Shown: in pieces, positions 1 through 8,557 of the stretch
Layout of the letters: the number at the start of each line of letters is the position of its first letter
Position numbering within the stretch: position 1 is the stretch's first letter
From: Pelomonas parva
GTDB taxonomy: Bacteria > Pseudomonadota > Gammaproteobacteria > Burkholderiales > Burkholderiaceae_C
Direction: 5' to 3'
DNA: 64,000 nucleotides
NCBI RefSeq assembly: GCF_043555835.1
Contig: NZ_JBIGHV010000003.1
Span: forward strand, 248,001-312,000
Position numbers and translations under genes: made by a program
The notes under the pieces: model-generated
Seen by the model: only the letters and a program-made list of their open reading frames with translations
The model's database searches: none
Told to the model about the DNA's origin: nothing

Positions 1-2
1 GC

Positions 3-1331
3 TCAGTGTTCCACCGCCAGGGGCAGGCACAAGGCGAGCCTGGCACCCGAGCCCACCATCGTCATCAGTCGGCCACCATGCAGCTGGGCCACGCGTTGCG
101 CGATCGCCAGGCCCAGGCCGCCGATGCCGCCACCGGACCGCGCCAGTGGCGGGCGGCGCAGGCTGTGGCCACTGGCGAGCCGCTCGGCCACGTCGCGCGG
201 CAGCCCAGGGCCGTCGTCCTGCACCAGCACCCGCGCAAGTCGCCCTTCGACACTGAGGCTGACGCGCACGCTCCCGGCGTGGCGCAGCGCGTTGTCGATG
301 AGGTTGGACAGGGCGCGCTCGACGAGCTGCCAGTCGCCGTCGAGTTGCAGGCGCGCCGGCGCTGGGCCATCGAGTTGCGCGGCGGCGCCGAACTTGCGCA
401 CGGTGTCGCTCACCAGTTCATCCAGCGCAAAGCGTTCGCGCTGGGGCACCTGCTGGGTGGCTTCGAGCATGGCCAACTCGAAGAGTTGCTGGGTCAGACG
501 GCGCACGCGCTCGCTTTGCGCCAGGGCGCGGGCCAGGCCGGGGCGCTCGGGCGCGTTGGGTTCATCGGGGCGGGCCTGCGCGGACAGGGCTTCCAACTGG
601 CCATGCAAGGCCGTGAGCGGCGTGCGCAGATCGTGGGCGAGCTGGGCCATGTGCTCGCGGTGCTCGGCAGCAAGCGCCTGCTCCTGGGCCAGCCGCAGGC
701 GTTCGCGCTCGGCCAGGGTCTGGCGACGCAGCACCCAGGCACCGACGGCCAGCGTGAGCAAGGCAGCCACGCCCAGCCAGGCCAGGGCGAGGGTCATCAA
801 GCCATGGTTCTCGGCGTGCGCGTTGGCCTGGCGGCGGGCCGGGCCGTCGAGCACGATGTAGAGGTATCCGGGCGGGCGCACATCACCCACGCGCGGCGGA
901 AACATCGCCGCGCTGAACAGCCGTGCGCCCGGCATGCCCATGGGGTCGGTGCCGCGCAAGGGCAGCGCCTGCCCAGCGAGAAAGGCGCGCACGGGCTGCA
1001 GGTCGACGCGGGGGATGCGCACCATGCCCGGCTCGCCCAGGTATTGCTGCACGGCGCCATCGGCGCCGAGGGTGTAGACCTGGATGCCGGGGCTGACGGC
1101 GGTGAGCATCTCAATGAGGCGCCGGATGGCGCCGGGGTCGCCGGCATCGACCTGCTGGGACTGGATCACCGGCCAGTGGCCGACGATGTGCTGCGCCAGG
1201 TTGGCGTTCAGCCGCTGCAAGGCCTCGGCCTCGCGCTCGGCCGACAGGCGCAGACCGGCCGCCGCCATCAGCGCGCCAAAGCCGAGCAGCAATAGCGCCA
1301 GCGTGAGGGTGAGGCGGACGGCAAAGTTCAT
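3..1331 (-). CDS. Sensor histidine kinase of a two-component pair
   Basis: Membrane-bound sensor kinase, 442 aa. TM1 spans about residues 7-26, a periplasmic sensing region about 30-175, and TM2 about 178-200. The H-box AHDLRTPLTAL has the phospho-acceptor His at 233. The N-box NLIDNALRHAG and the G-boxes DDGPGLP and GGLGLAIAQRV complete the ATPase domain. The linker after TM2 is short and no clear HAMP is seen. The start codon overlaps the stop of the upstream response regulator by 4 bp (ATGA), so the two are translationally coupled. The stop lies at the window edge but the gene is complete. The signal sensed is unknown; the order regulator-kinase resembles the QseBC/RstBA type. Confidence 0.93.
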   Translation of the reverse strand: MNFAVRLTLTLALLLLGFGALMAAAGLRLSAEREAEALQRLNANLAQHIVGHWPVIQSQQVDAGDPGAIRRLIEMLTAVSPGIQVYTLGADGAVQQYLGEPGMVRIPRVDLQPVRAFLAGQALPLRGTDPMGMPGARLFSAAMFPPRVGDVRPPGYLYIVLDGPARRQANAHAENHGLMTLALAWLGVAALLTLAVGAWVLRRQTLAERERLRLAQEQALAAEHREHMAQLAHDLRTPLTALHGQLEALSAQARPDEPNAPERPGLARALAQSERVRRLTQQLFELAMLEATQQVPQRERFALDELVSDTVRKFGAAAQLDGPAPARLQLDGDWQLVERALSNLIDNALRHAGSVRVSLSVEGRLARVLVQDDGPGLPRDVAERLASGHSLRRPPLARSGGGIGGLGLAIAQRVAQLHGGRLMTMVGSGARLALCLPLAVEH

Positions 1332-2026
1332 GGCGCGTCGGCGCTCAGGCGGTAGCCCGCGCCCCAGACGGTCTGCAGCCAGCGCGGCTGACGGGGGTCG
1401 TCCTCCAGACGGTTGCGCAGGCGGTTGATGTGGCTGTTGACGGTGTGCTCGTAGCCATCGAAGCCGGCCCCCCAGACACGCCGCAGCAGCGCCTCGCGGC
1501 TGAACACTTCACCCGGGTGCCGCATCAGGAACTGCAGCAGCTCGAACTCCCGCAGCGGCAGCACATGGGCCTGGCCGCCGTCGCGCCGCAGCGCCCGCGA
1601 CTGCGGCTGCAACTCGAAGGGGCCTACGCGCAACACCTGGCCCTCCTGCGGCAAGGCCCGCCAATGGGCCAGGCGGCGCAGCTGACCGCGCACCCGTGCC
1701 ACCAGCTCCAGCATGGAGAAAGGCTTGACGAGGTAGTCGTCGGCGCCCAGCTCCAGGCCCAGCACGCGATGAGCCTCGCTGTTGCGCGCGCTCAGCATCA
1801 GGATGGGCAACTGCGGCTGTGCCTGCCGGAAATGCCGGCAGACCTCGAAGCCGTCGGCGCCGGGCAGCATGCCATCGAGCAGCAGCAGGTCGAAGGGCCG
1901 GTCATGCCGCAGCGCCTGCAGCCCGTCGCTGGCGCGGTCCACCGTGAAACCGGCGCGACACAGATGCTCCTGCAGGGTTTCTGCAATTGCATCGTCGTCT
2001 TCGACCAGGAACACCGTAGCGGCCAT
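1328..2026 (-). CDS. OmpR-family response regulator
   Basis: DNA-binding response regulator, 232 aa from the chosen start, which begins MAATVFLVEDDD. A longer reading frame adds 11 residues that do not belong to the receiver fold. The receiver domain has the acidic pocket at D10/D11, the phosphorylation site D51 (LLLDGMLPG) and the KPF motif (DDYLVKPFS). The C-terminal winged helix runs from about residue 130 to the end (HTVNSHINRLRNRLE, TVWGAGYRL). It is cognate to the overlapping histidine kinase downstream. No target promoter can be assigned. The stop of the spondin-like gene lies 41 bp upstream on the same strand. Confidence 0.94.
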   Translation of the reverse strand: MAATVFLVEDDDAIAETLQEHLCRAGFTVDRASDGLQALRHDRPFDLLLLDGMLPGADGFEVCRHFRQAQPQLPILMLSARNSEAHRVLGLELGADDYLVKPFSMLELVARVRGQLRRLAHWRALPQEGQVLRVGPFELQPQSRALRRDGGQAHVLPLREFELLQFLMRHPGEVFSREALLRRVWGAGFDGYEHTVNSHINRLRNRLEDDPRQPRWLQTVWGAGYRLSADAP

Positions 2027-2067
2027 AGCCGCCTCTGTCGCACGCTGCCCGCCCGACATTTCAGGGA

Positions 2068-2856
2068 CTAACCCTGAGCGCGCAGCCGCCTCGCCGCCAC
2101 CAGGCCCAGGCCTGCGAGCAGCAGCGCGTAGGTGCTGGGTTCGGGCACCGGGGCCAGCGCAAAGTCGATGCGGTAAACATCGCTGTCGGCCGCCAGGCTG
2201 CTGTTGAAGGTGTAGCCCGCGCCGGTCGCGAGGCCGCTGAACGCCGACAGCTCGGCAAAGTTGAAGGCGACGACGGAGTTCTGGTCGCTGCGCAGGTCGT
2301 TGTTGCCGACGAAGGCGGCAGCGGCGGGGTCGAACACTTCGGAGCCGGCGTCCCAGATCTCACGGGCCTTGACGGTGATGCTCGGCATCATGAGCTGGCC
2401 GTTCGCGTTGAAGAGCCTGTACGCCATCGGGTCATCGTTACCGATGAAGAAGTCGTTGCTGGGCACGACCATGGCGGCAAAGGTGAACATGCCCTGGCTG
2501 CTGGTGTTGACGGTGAACTGCGCCTGGGCCGAGGCGCCGGGCAGCAGCAGGCCGCCCACGGTGCCGGTGAGGGCCCCCGGGTCTGCGGCGGCAAAGGCCG
2601 GGAACCAGGCCGCGCCGGAGCCGCCTTCGGCCACCGAGACGATGGGTGCACCGGCCACCTGGCCGAGGTTGAAGGCATCGAAGCTGCCGTCGCCAAAGCC
2701 CACGCGCAGCGGCGCGAAGGCCAGGCCGTTGGCCGGCGCCAGGTTGGTGATGGTGACGGTGAGCTGGGTCGACTGCGCCTGGGCGACGCTGGCGGCGGCC
2801 AGACCGAGCGCAACGAGGGCGCCGTGCAGGAGGGGGGTGCGGGCGATGGTGGGCAT
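2068..2856 (-). CDS. Spondin-domain PEP-CTERM protein
   Basis: Exported protein, 262 aa. It has a signal peptide at residues 1-28 (cleavage after AQAQ), then a spondin_N-like beta domain (LTVTITNLAPANG, FFIGNDDP) and a C-terminal PEP-CTERM tail: VPEPSTYALLLAGLGLVAAR followed by RLR. In this sorting system an exosortase removes the tail and the protein goes to the cell surface or the exopolysaccharide matrix. No exosortase gene is in the window. The start at 2856 is preferred over an upstream in-frame ATG because a good ribosome site (AAGGAAG) precedes it and the signal peptide begins there. The ligand of the spondin domain is unknown. Confidence 0.88.
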   Translation of the reverse strand: MPTIARTPLLHGALVALGLAAASVAQAQSTQLTVTITNLAPANGLAFAPLRVGFGDGSFDAFNLGQVAGAPIVSVAEGGSGAAWFPAFAAADPGALTGTVGGLLLPGASAQAQFTVNTSSQGMFTFAAMVVPSNDFFIGNDDPMAYRLFNANGQLMMPSITVKAREIWDAGSEVFDPAAAAFVGNNDLRSDQNSVVAFNFAELSAFSGLATGAGYTFNSSLAADSDVYRIDFALAPVPEPSTYALLLAGLGLVAARRLRAQG

Positions 2857-2983
2857 GAGGCTTCCTTGGACAAAGGTGTCGCCACCTGCTTGGTGGCGTC
2901 GCCATGGTGTCCAGGCAAGCTCACGGCCGCCTCGCGCAAAGTTCACGGGGCCGTGAACTTGCTCGGACTACGGGCCCCAGGCT

Positions 2984-3610
2984 TCAATACACCGGCTCCG
3001 GCAGCTTCTCCTTCGCCACCACCCTTTGCGTCGCCGGCCGGTCGAACACCCGCTTCAGGTACGCCCCCAGCGCCGGCCGCGTCTTGGCCGGGTTGGCCTG
3101 CATGCGCGTCCAGCGGCACAGCATGAAGGCCAGCGGGTCGACCGCCGTGTAGTGCTCGCCCAGGAACCAGTCGCCGCCGTGGCGGGCCAGGTGGGCCTCC
3201 ATCTGCTCAAGCATCGGCGCCACCTGCGCCTCCGCGCGGGCCTTGACCTCGGCGGCATCGCTGGCCATGCGGTCCGGGTAGAAGTAGTGGATGAGCATGG
3301 CCTGCAGCGTGTTGGTCAGCCAGACCATCCACTTGTAGTACTCGGCCCGCTCGGCCGTGCCCGGCGCGGGCGCAAAGCCGGGGTGGCAGTCGGCCAGGTG
3401 CATCAGGATGGCGGCGGTCTCGTAGAGCACGAGGTCGCCGTCGACCAGCACCGGGATCAGGCCGTTGGGGTTGAGCTTCAGGTAGGCCGGCGACTTGTGC
3501 TCGTTGTTGGCACGGTCCACCGTGCGCAGCGTGAAGGGGATGCCCATCTCCTCCAGCAGGATGTGGGGCGCGAAGCTGGCGTTGCTGGGGTAGTAGTGCA
3601 GTTCGATCAT
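2984..3610 (-). CDS. Glutathione S-transferase family protein
   Basis: Cytoplasmic GST, 208 aa. The N-terminal thioredoxin-like domain (MIELHYYPSNASFAPHILLEE) carries the cis-Pro motif LIPVLVDG and the glutathione gamma-glutamyl contact YETAAILMHLAD. The helical domain covers about residues 85-205 (FLGEHYTAVDPLAFML). The family conjugates or reduces electrophiles with glutathione. The substrate cannot be read from sequence. The reading frame stays open far upstream, but homology begins at this ATG. It lies 32 bp downstream of the XdhC-family gene on the same strand and may be co-transcribed. Confidence 0.92.
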   Translation of the reverse strand: MIELHYYPSNASFAPHILLEEMGIPFTLRTVDRANNEHKSPAYLKLNPNGLIPVLVDGDLVLYETAAILMHLADCHPGFAPAPGTAERAEYYKWMVWLTNTLQAMLIHYFYPDRMASDAAEVKARAEAQVAPMLEQMEAHLARHGGDWFLGEHYTAVDPLAFMLCRWTRMQANPAKTRPALGAYLKRVFDRPATQRVVAKEKLPEPVY

Positions 3611-3642
3611 GGCGGGCGGTCGACGAAAGGATGCGCGGGACT

Positions 3643-4623
3643 TTAGACGGCGCAGCCCGCCTCCGCCTTCGCGCTGCCGGCGCGATACCGCACCGCCGTC
3701 ATCTCCGCCAGGATGGAGAGCGCGATCTCCGGCGGCGTGCGGGCGCCGATGTCCAGGCCCACGGGGCCGTGCAGGCGGTCGAGCTGCGCGTCGGTCAGGT
3801 CGAAGTGCTCCGCCAGCCGCGCGCGGCGCTTGGCCTGGTTGACGCGCGAGCCGATGGCGCCGACGTAGAAGGCCGCGCTCGTCAGCGCCTCCAGCAGCGC
3901 GAGGTCGTCGAGCTTGGGGTCGTGCGTCAGCGCGACGATGGCCGTGGCGCCGTCGGGCTTGAAGGCGGTGACGACGTCGTCGGGCATGTCGCGGGTCAGC
4001 GTCACGCCTTCGAGCGCGAAGCCGTCGGCGTATTCGGCGCGTGGGTCGCAGACGGTCACGCCGTAGCCCAGCGCCAGCGCCATCTGCGCGAGGTAGTCGG
4101 TCATCTGGCCGGCGCCGATGACAAGCAGCCGCCATTGCGGGCCGTGGTGGCTGATGAGCTGCGTGTCGGTCAAGGTCAGCGTGTCGGCACCGGGCTCGGC
4201 ATCGGCCAAGGTGGCGACACCCGTCAGCAGATCCAGCGTGCGGCGCACGCGCTCGCCGCGCGTCAGGCGGGCCAGCAGTTCATCGATGCCGGACTGCGGC
4301 CCCAGTGGCTCCAGCATCAGCTCCAGCGTGCCGCCGCAGGGCAGGCCGAAGCGGCGCGCCTCCTCGGCACCGACGCCGTAGCGCAGCGGCGTGGGGTGGT
4401 CGATCTGAAGGCTGCCGGCGCGCAGTTGGGCGATGAGGTCGTCCTCGATGCAGCCGCCCGACACCGAGCCGGCGATCAGCCCGTCGTCGCGCACCGCCAC
4501 CAGCGAGCCCACCGGCCGCGGCGCCGAGCCCCAGGTGCGCGTGATCGTGCCCAGCACCACGCCGCGCGCCTCGGCCCGCCAGCCGGCCGCCGTGCGCAGC
4601 ACGCCGAGATCGAGGTTGTCCAT
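3643..4623 (-). CDS. XdhC/CoxI family protein
   Basis: Protein of 326 aa with the N-terminal XdhC_CoxI domain (about residues 20-85: GSAPRPVGSLVAV, SGGCIEDDLI) and the C-terminal Rossmann XdhC_C domain (about 160-300: LLVIGAGQMTDYLAQMA, VALTHDPKLDDLAL, YVGAIGSR). Family members bind molybdenum cofactor and help sulfurate and insert it into xanthine dehydrogenase-type enzymes. No xdhA/xdhB or coxL gene is nearby, so its client must lie elsewhere. The start MDNLDLGVL was chosen because AAGGGG precedes it; an in-frame ATG 21 bp upstream is possible. It shares an orientation with the GST gene 32 bp downstream. Confidence 0.9.
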   Translation of the reverse strand: MDNLDLGVLRTAAGWRAEARGVVLGTITRTWGSAPRPVGSLVAVRDDGLIAGSVSGGCIEDDLIAQLRAGSLQIDHPTPLRYGVGAEEARRFGLPCGGTLELMLEPLGPQSGIDELLARLTRGERVRRTLDLLTGVATLADAEPGADTLTLTDTQLISHHGPQWRLLVIGAGQMTDYLAQMALALGYGVTVCDPRAEYADGFALEGVTLTRDMPDDVVTAFKPDGATAIVALTHDPKLDDLALLEALTSAAFYVGAIGSRVNQAKRRARLAEHFDLTDAQLDRLHGPVGLDIGARTPPEIALSILAEMTAVRYRAGSAKAEAGCAV

Positions 4624-4692
4624 CGCCCCTTGCCCCATCCGCAAAAGGCCGCAGGGTAATCGCCAATTCGACGTTGGCGGCGCCTGGGGGCA

Positions 4693-5547
4693 TCACCAGG
4701 CGAAGCTGGCGCCAAGCTGGCCGTAGGTGGCACGCGTGCGCTGCGGGCCGTGGCTGCGGCCGATGGCCGGCGCCAGCGTCCAGCCGCCTCCCACGGGCAC
4801 CGCAGCCTTCAGCTGGGCCGTGCGCAGGCTGCCGCCGTCCTGCAGGCGGTCACGCAGCACTTCGCCGGTGACGGCCACCTGGTTGTCAAAGCGCCAGGTG
4901 GCGCCAACCTGCGCGCTGCGCGCCAGCGCCAGCTCGTCGCGGTTGACGACGGAGGGGCGGGGCTGCAGCAGCAGGCCCAGCGCGCCGGAAGAGCCGGTCT
5001 GCGTCGTCGTCTCGCTGACCTTGTAGCGGTTGCGCATCATCGCGCCGTGCACGGTGAGATGCTGGCCCACGGCCACGGCACCGTGCACACCGACGCCACG
5101 GCCACGCAGGCGCTGCTCGGTCGTGGCGTTGCGCGCCCGTGCCGTGCGATGCGTTGCATCCACGCCCACGCTAACGCCGTCCACCGGCCGCACGTCCGCG
5201 GCGGCGGCCCAGTCGGTCTGGTGCAAGGCGCTGCCGTCGCGGCGGCGGCTGGCGTCCAGCGTGGCCTGCCAGGCGCTGCCGGCCACGCCGACACCGGCGC
5301 TGACCTGCGTGGGGCGGTAGGTTCGGGTGGCGTCCTGGCTGCGTGACGTGCCGGCGCCGACGTTGACCCAGGCGCGCTGGCCCACCGGCAGGGTCAGCGA
5401 GGCTGCCGCCTGCTGGTTCTTCAGCGAGTCGCGCTGCGCGGCAACGGCGACGGCGCGCTTGCCGGGATTGGGTGCCGGCTCGTCGGCCTGGGCAAGAACC
5501 GGCAGCGCGAGCAGGGTGGCGAGGGTGGTGATGGTCAGACGGGACAT
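4693..5547 (-). CDS. Putative outer-membrane beta-barrel protein, unknown function
   Basis: 284 aa protein with a signal peptide (residues 1-21, cleavage after VLAQA) and no cytoplasmic-type domain. The rest is alternating-polarity strands rich in Gly, Ala and aromatics (WVNVGAGTSRSQ, VSAGVGVAGSAWQATLDA, QVGATWRFDNQVAVTGEVL). It ends in an aromatic residue (YGQLGASFAW), as expected of a BAM-inserted barrel of roughly 10-12 strands. GAGGAG precedes the ATG. I do not recognise a named family. The length and pattern resemble small porin-like or autotransporter-barrel-like proteins. Neither neighbour suggests a function. Confidence 0.7.
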   Translation of the reverse strand: MSRLTITTLATLLALPVLAQADEPAPNPGKRAVAVAAQRDSLKNQQAAASLTLPVGQRAWVNVGAGTSRSQDATRTYRPTQVSAGVGVAGSAWQATLDASRRRDGSALHQTDWAAAADVRPVDGVSVGVDATHRTARARNATTEQRLRGRGVGVHGAVAVGQHLTVHGAMMRNRYKVSETTTQTGSSGALGLLLQPRPSVVNRDELALARSAQVGATWRFDNQVAVTGEVLRDRLQDGGSLRTAQLKAAVPVGGGWTLAPAIGRSHGPQRTRATYGQLGASFAW

Positions 5548-5644
5548 GGCGGGCTCCTCGGTGTTGTGGGCGAGGCCTGCTTTTTGGCCCCTTCAACCGC
5601 ACAACGCCCGCCGCGCCGCCTTCCTTCCCACCCGATGCAAATGC

Positions 5645-7363
5645 TTACGGGAACTCTTTCAAGGTCGCCGTGTTGGCCCCGCCCTTGCACCGCGCCGGCT
5701 CGCCCTTGTCGTTGGCGATGCGCTCGATGCTGCCCTTGTCCACCAGGCAGACGGTGATCATGTGGTGCAGCTTCACGCCGGGCTTCTCAGGCACCTCGAT
5801 GGCGCGGTCCAGCAGCACGTCCGGCTGCAGGAAGACGCTGTAGACGCCCAGGCCCCAGGCCTCGTGGCGCGTCACCGTGTCGGCCACCTTGTACGAGGCG
5901 AAACCGCGGCCGGTGGGGCTGTTCCACTGCGGTTGCGTCGGCGGGTCGTAGGGAATCTCGGACTGGTAGAAGTAGACCCGCCCGCCGTTGCCGCGCCAGA
6001 CCACCTGGTAGTCCTGGAAGTGCTCGACGAAGAGGCCGTAGATGGTCACGTCCTCGCCATCGACGACGACGCCGTGGGCGGAGGGGTTGCTGGTCCAGCT
6101 GACGCCTTCGCCATGGTCGGCGCGCCAGACCCAGGTGTGGTCCACCAGCGTGTCGTGGGCGTTGATGCGCAAGGCGGTGTGCACGCGGCCGGGCGCGGCG
6201 CCGCCGACGCGGAAGAACACGTCGTGCAGCACCGTCGGGTCGGCCTTGTGGCGGCGTTTGCTGCCGGGCGGGCCCACTTCCATCAGCACGCCGGAGTCCT
6301 CCCGGCCCGCATCCAGGAACAGGCCGGCGATCGTCAGCCCGTCTACGTCGGCCGTCTTCAGCAGCGGGGCGCCGTTGTCTGAGCGCAGCGTCGGGAAGCC
6401 GATGCCCAGCACGACGGTGCCGGGGCGCGTGACCTGCAGCGTCTCGGTCAGCAGGTATTCGCCGGGCGTGAACAGCAGGTGCTTGCCGGCGGCGAGTTGC
6501 GCGTTCAGCGCGGCCGCCGTGTCGCCCGGCTTGGCGATGTGGAAGCGGGTGATGGGCAGCGTCTTGCCGGGCGCCGTGCCCTTGGCCCAGGAGATGCCCG
6601 CGCTGTCACGCCGCAGCGCCGGCACGCGCACCGCGTAGCCGCCGGCCTTGTCGATGAAGAGCCAGGGCTTCTCGCGCACCAGCGGCGTCTTGGCGATCTT
6701 GGTGAAGCGTTGGCCCGGCGTGGGGAACTCGCCTGCCGGCGCCTGCGGCACGCCGACGAAGACCATGTTCCAGTTCGAGCCCGTCCAGCGCGCCCACTCG
6801 CTGTTGCGCGACAGCCATTGCTGCTGGCTGGCCGAGTTGACCTGGCCGTCCACCAGCACGTCGGCAAACCAGCCGCCGCTGGACCAGCCCTGCTTCTGGT
6901 TGAGCCGGATATTGCCGCGCACATGCATGCGTCGGAACGGGATGGCCTGCGACACGGCCCATTGCAGCGTGTTGTCGCCTATGCCCAGCGTCGGCGTGAC
7001 CGCGAAGTTCTCGGCGCCGCGCCAGAAGTTCTGCGTCGCGTTGTCGCCGTCCAGGAAGGCCGTGGAGCGCAGGTCGCCGATGACGTGCACGTCGCCCGGC
7101 TGCGCGCCCAGGCCCAGCACCTGCGTGTAGAAGCCCACGGGGATGCGCAGGTCGCGGTAGGTGCCGGGCTTGAGCAGGATGGCGTCGCGGCGCGGGCCGA
7201 AGTGGTTGGGTTGCTGGGCCTCGTAGATGGCATCGATGCGCTGCTGCAGACCCGGAGTGGCGGGGTCGAGCACGTGCACGTTGGGGCCGAAGTCCGGCGG
7301 CGCGGCCAGGGCAGCGAGGGGGGTGGCCAGCGCGGCGGCCAGCAGTCGGGTGGGGAGGGTCAT
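5645..7363 (-). CDS. Secreted right-handed beta-helix (pectate-lyase fold) protein
   Basis: 572 aa. Signal peptide at residues 1-20 (MTLPTRLLAAALATPLAAL), then a long parallel beta-helix with two pectate-lyase-like blocks (LKPGTYRDLRIPVGFYTQVLG; LLFTPGEYLLTETLQVTRPG). From memory it is close to an actinobacterial and soil-bacterial family loosely annotated as adenylyl cyclase or coagulation factor 5/8 type protein, probably carbohydrate-active. Neither name is supported by a visible catalytic domain. The chosen start gives a normal signal peptide; an in-frame ATG 39 bp upstream would bury it. A LacI-type palindrome lies 7 bp before the start, which suggests induction by a sugar. Substrate unknown. 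Confidence 0.8.
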   Translation of the reverse strand: MTLPTRLLAAALATPLAALAAPPDFGPNVHVLDPATPGLQQRIDAIYEAQQPNHFGPRRDAILLKPGTYRDLRIPVGFYTQVLGLGAQPGDVHVIGDLRSTAFLDGDNATQNFWRGAENFAVTPTLGIGDNTLQWAVSQAIPFRRMHVRGNIRLNQKQGWSSGGWFADVLVDGQVNSASQQQWLSRNSEWARWTGSNWNMVFVGVPQAPAGEFPTPGQRFTKIAKTPLVREKPWLFIDKAGGYAVRVPALRRDSAGISWAKGTAPGKTLPITRFHIAKPGDTAAALNAQLAAGKHLLFTPGEYLLTETLQVTRPGTVVLGIGFPTLRSDNGAPLLKTADVDGLTIAGLFLDAGREDSGVLMEVGPPGSKRRHKADPTVLHDVFFRVGGAAPGRVHTALRINAHDTLVDHTWVWRADHGEGVSWTSNPSAHGVVVDGEDVTIYGLFVEHFQDYQVVWRGNGGRVYFYQSEIPYDPPTQPQWNSPTGRGFASYKVADTVTRHEAWGLGVYSVFLQPDVLLDRAIEVPEKPGVKLHHMITVCLVDKGSIERIANDKGEPARCKGGANTATLKEFP

Positions 7364-7369
7364 GCAGAT

Positions 7370-7385
7370 TTGGAATCGGTTCCAA
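7370..7385. promoter_or_regulatory. Putative LacI/GalR-type operator
   Basis: The 16-bp near-perfect palindrome TTGGAATCGGTTCCAA is centred on CG, with one mismatched pair. It has the form typical of LacI/GalR-family operators (CG centre, symmetric half-sites). It lies 7 bp before the start codon of the secreted beta-helix gene, where bound repressor would block initiation or early elongation. No LacI-family gene is in the window, so the regulator would act in trans. Confidence 0.55.
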
Positions 7386-7438
7386 TCGCCGCATTGAAGC
7401 ATGCCCGTCCGCCCCTGGGCCTCGGGGCGACTACCGAT

Positions 7439-7975
7439 TCAGAAGCTGGACCCCGGCTGCTTCAGGAACTCGACCTCCTCGGCCGTCGACGCGCGGCCCA
7501 GGATCGCATTGCGGTGCGGGTAGCGGCCGAAGCGGTCGATGATGGCCTTGTGCTTCAGCTCGAACTCATGCGTGTGCTGCGGTGCGCGCTCCCTCATCAG
7601 CGGCTCGCCCACCGCGTGGATGGCGGCGGACTCGCTGTGCATGTACGGCGTGTAGAGGAAGGGTCGCTGCTCGAACTGCAACTGCAGGTCGGCGCCGGCG
7701 GCCACGGCCTCCTGCGCCAGGGCCAGCGCCAGCGGGTCCGCCGCGAAGGCGCGCGGCGTGCCGCGGTGGATGTTGCGGGAGAACTGGTCCAGCACGATGA
7801 CCTCGGCCAGCCGGCCCTCGGGTGTCATGCGCCAGCCGGACAGCTCGCAGCGCAGCGCCTGTTCGAGCAGCGGGCCGAAGCGGTCGGCGACGAGCGCGTC
7901 GAACGCGGGGTCGGCCGACCACCAGGCGGCGGGGCGGATTTCGCGGAACCAGAAGTCGAGGACGGCGTGTGGCAT
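7439..7975 (-). CDS. DUF924 family protein
   Basis: 178 aa cytoplasmic all-helical protein of the DUF924 family. Recognisable blocks are VLDFWFREIRPAAWW at the N-terminus, RLAEVIVLDQFSRNIHRGTPRAF in mid-protein (abridged) and the C-terminal RYPHRNAILGRAST. The family is widespread in proteobacteria, and structural relatives are TPR-like. No reaction is established as far as I know. The start MPHAVLDFW was taken; a second ATG lies 9 bp upstream. The divergent BON-domain gene begins 164 bp away, and that interval must hold both promoters. Confidence 0.88.
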   Translation of the reverse strand: MPHAVLDFWFREIRPAAWWSADPAFDALVADRFGPLLEQALRCELSGWRMTPEGRLAEVIVLDQFSRNIHRGTPRAFAADPLALALAQEAVAAGADLQLQFEQRPFLYTPYMHSESAAIHAVGEPLMRERAPQHTHEFELKHKAIIDRFGRYPHRNAILGRASTAEEVEFLKQPGSSF

Positions 7976-8139
7976 GGCTCGCACGATAGGCTGTTTCCTG
8001 CGGCGCCGCCAAGCGCCGGCGGCGCGGCCTCCTACAGCGCGATCTCACGTCGCCCGGCAGGCACCGCGCGATGGGCTGCCTAGATTTGCCAACCATGAGA
8101 CGCGCATCCGGCGTGTCGCGCCCTTGAAAGGACAAGCTC

Positions 8140-8463
8140 ATGAAGTTCACCAAGCTCGCTTCCCTCGCCGTCGCCGCTGCCCTGGCCGTGCCGCTCGCCA
8201 GCTACGCGCAGGACACCAAGCCCGCCGGCACCGCCAAGACCTGGGTCAAGGACTCGGTCGTGACGACCAAGATCAAGGCGCAGCTGGCCGCCAGCAAGGT
8301 GTCGTCGCTCACCACCGTGCAGGTCGACACCGACGCCAACGGCCATGTGCAGCTGACCGGCAAGGTCGCCACGTCGGCCGAGAAGGACCGCGCCGAGGCC
8401 ATCGCCAAGGCGGTCGACGGCGTGAAGATGGTCGACAACCAGCTGACCGTGACGCCGAAGTAA
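8140..8463 (+). CDS. Periplasmic BON-domain protein
   Basis: 107 aa. Signal peptide at residues 1-23 (cleavage after SYA), then one BON domain (VVTTKIKAQLAASKVSSLTT, VQVDTDANGHVQLTGKV, AIAKAVDGVKMVDNQLTV). BON domains bind phospholipid or peptidoglycan surfaces. Single-domain proteins of this sort resemble a half-size OsmY and are often induced by osmotic or envelope stress. AAAGGA lies just before the ATG. A strong intrinsic terminator follows about 50 bp after the stop, so the gene is probably monocistronic and well expressed. Confidence 0.9.
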   Translation: MKFTKLASLAVAAALAVPLASYAQDTKPAGTAKTWVKDSVVTTKIKAQLAASKVSSLTTVQVDTDANGHVQLTGKVATSAEKDRAEAIAKAVDGVKMVDNQLTVTPK

Positions 8464-8515
8464 GACCCCTCTGGGTCGACCCGGGGCGTCCTTACAATTC
8501 GCCCCCTCCCCGACA

Positions 8516-8546
8516 ACGGGCCTGCCTGCGCAGGCCCGTTTCTTTT
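8516..8546 (+). terminator. Rho-independent terminator after the BON gene
   Basis: A perfect 10-bp stem (ACGGGCCTGC at 8516-8525 with GCAGGCCCGT at 8530-8539) closes a 4-nt loop and is followed by TTCTTTT. It sits between the BON gene and the acyltransferase gene, only about 12 bp before the latter's ATG. The acyltransferase therefore needs either readthrough or a promoter overlapping the terminator. Confidence 0.9.
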
Positions 8547-8557
8547 GTCCGCACCCC

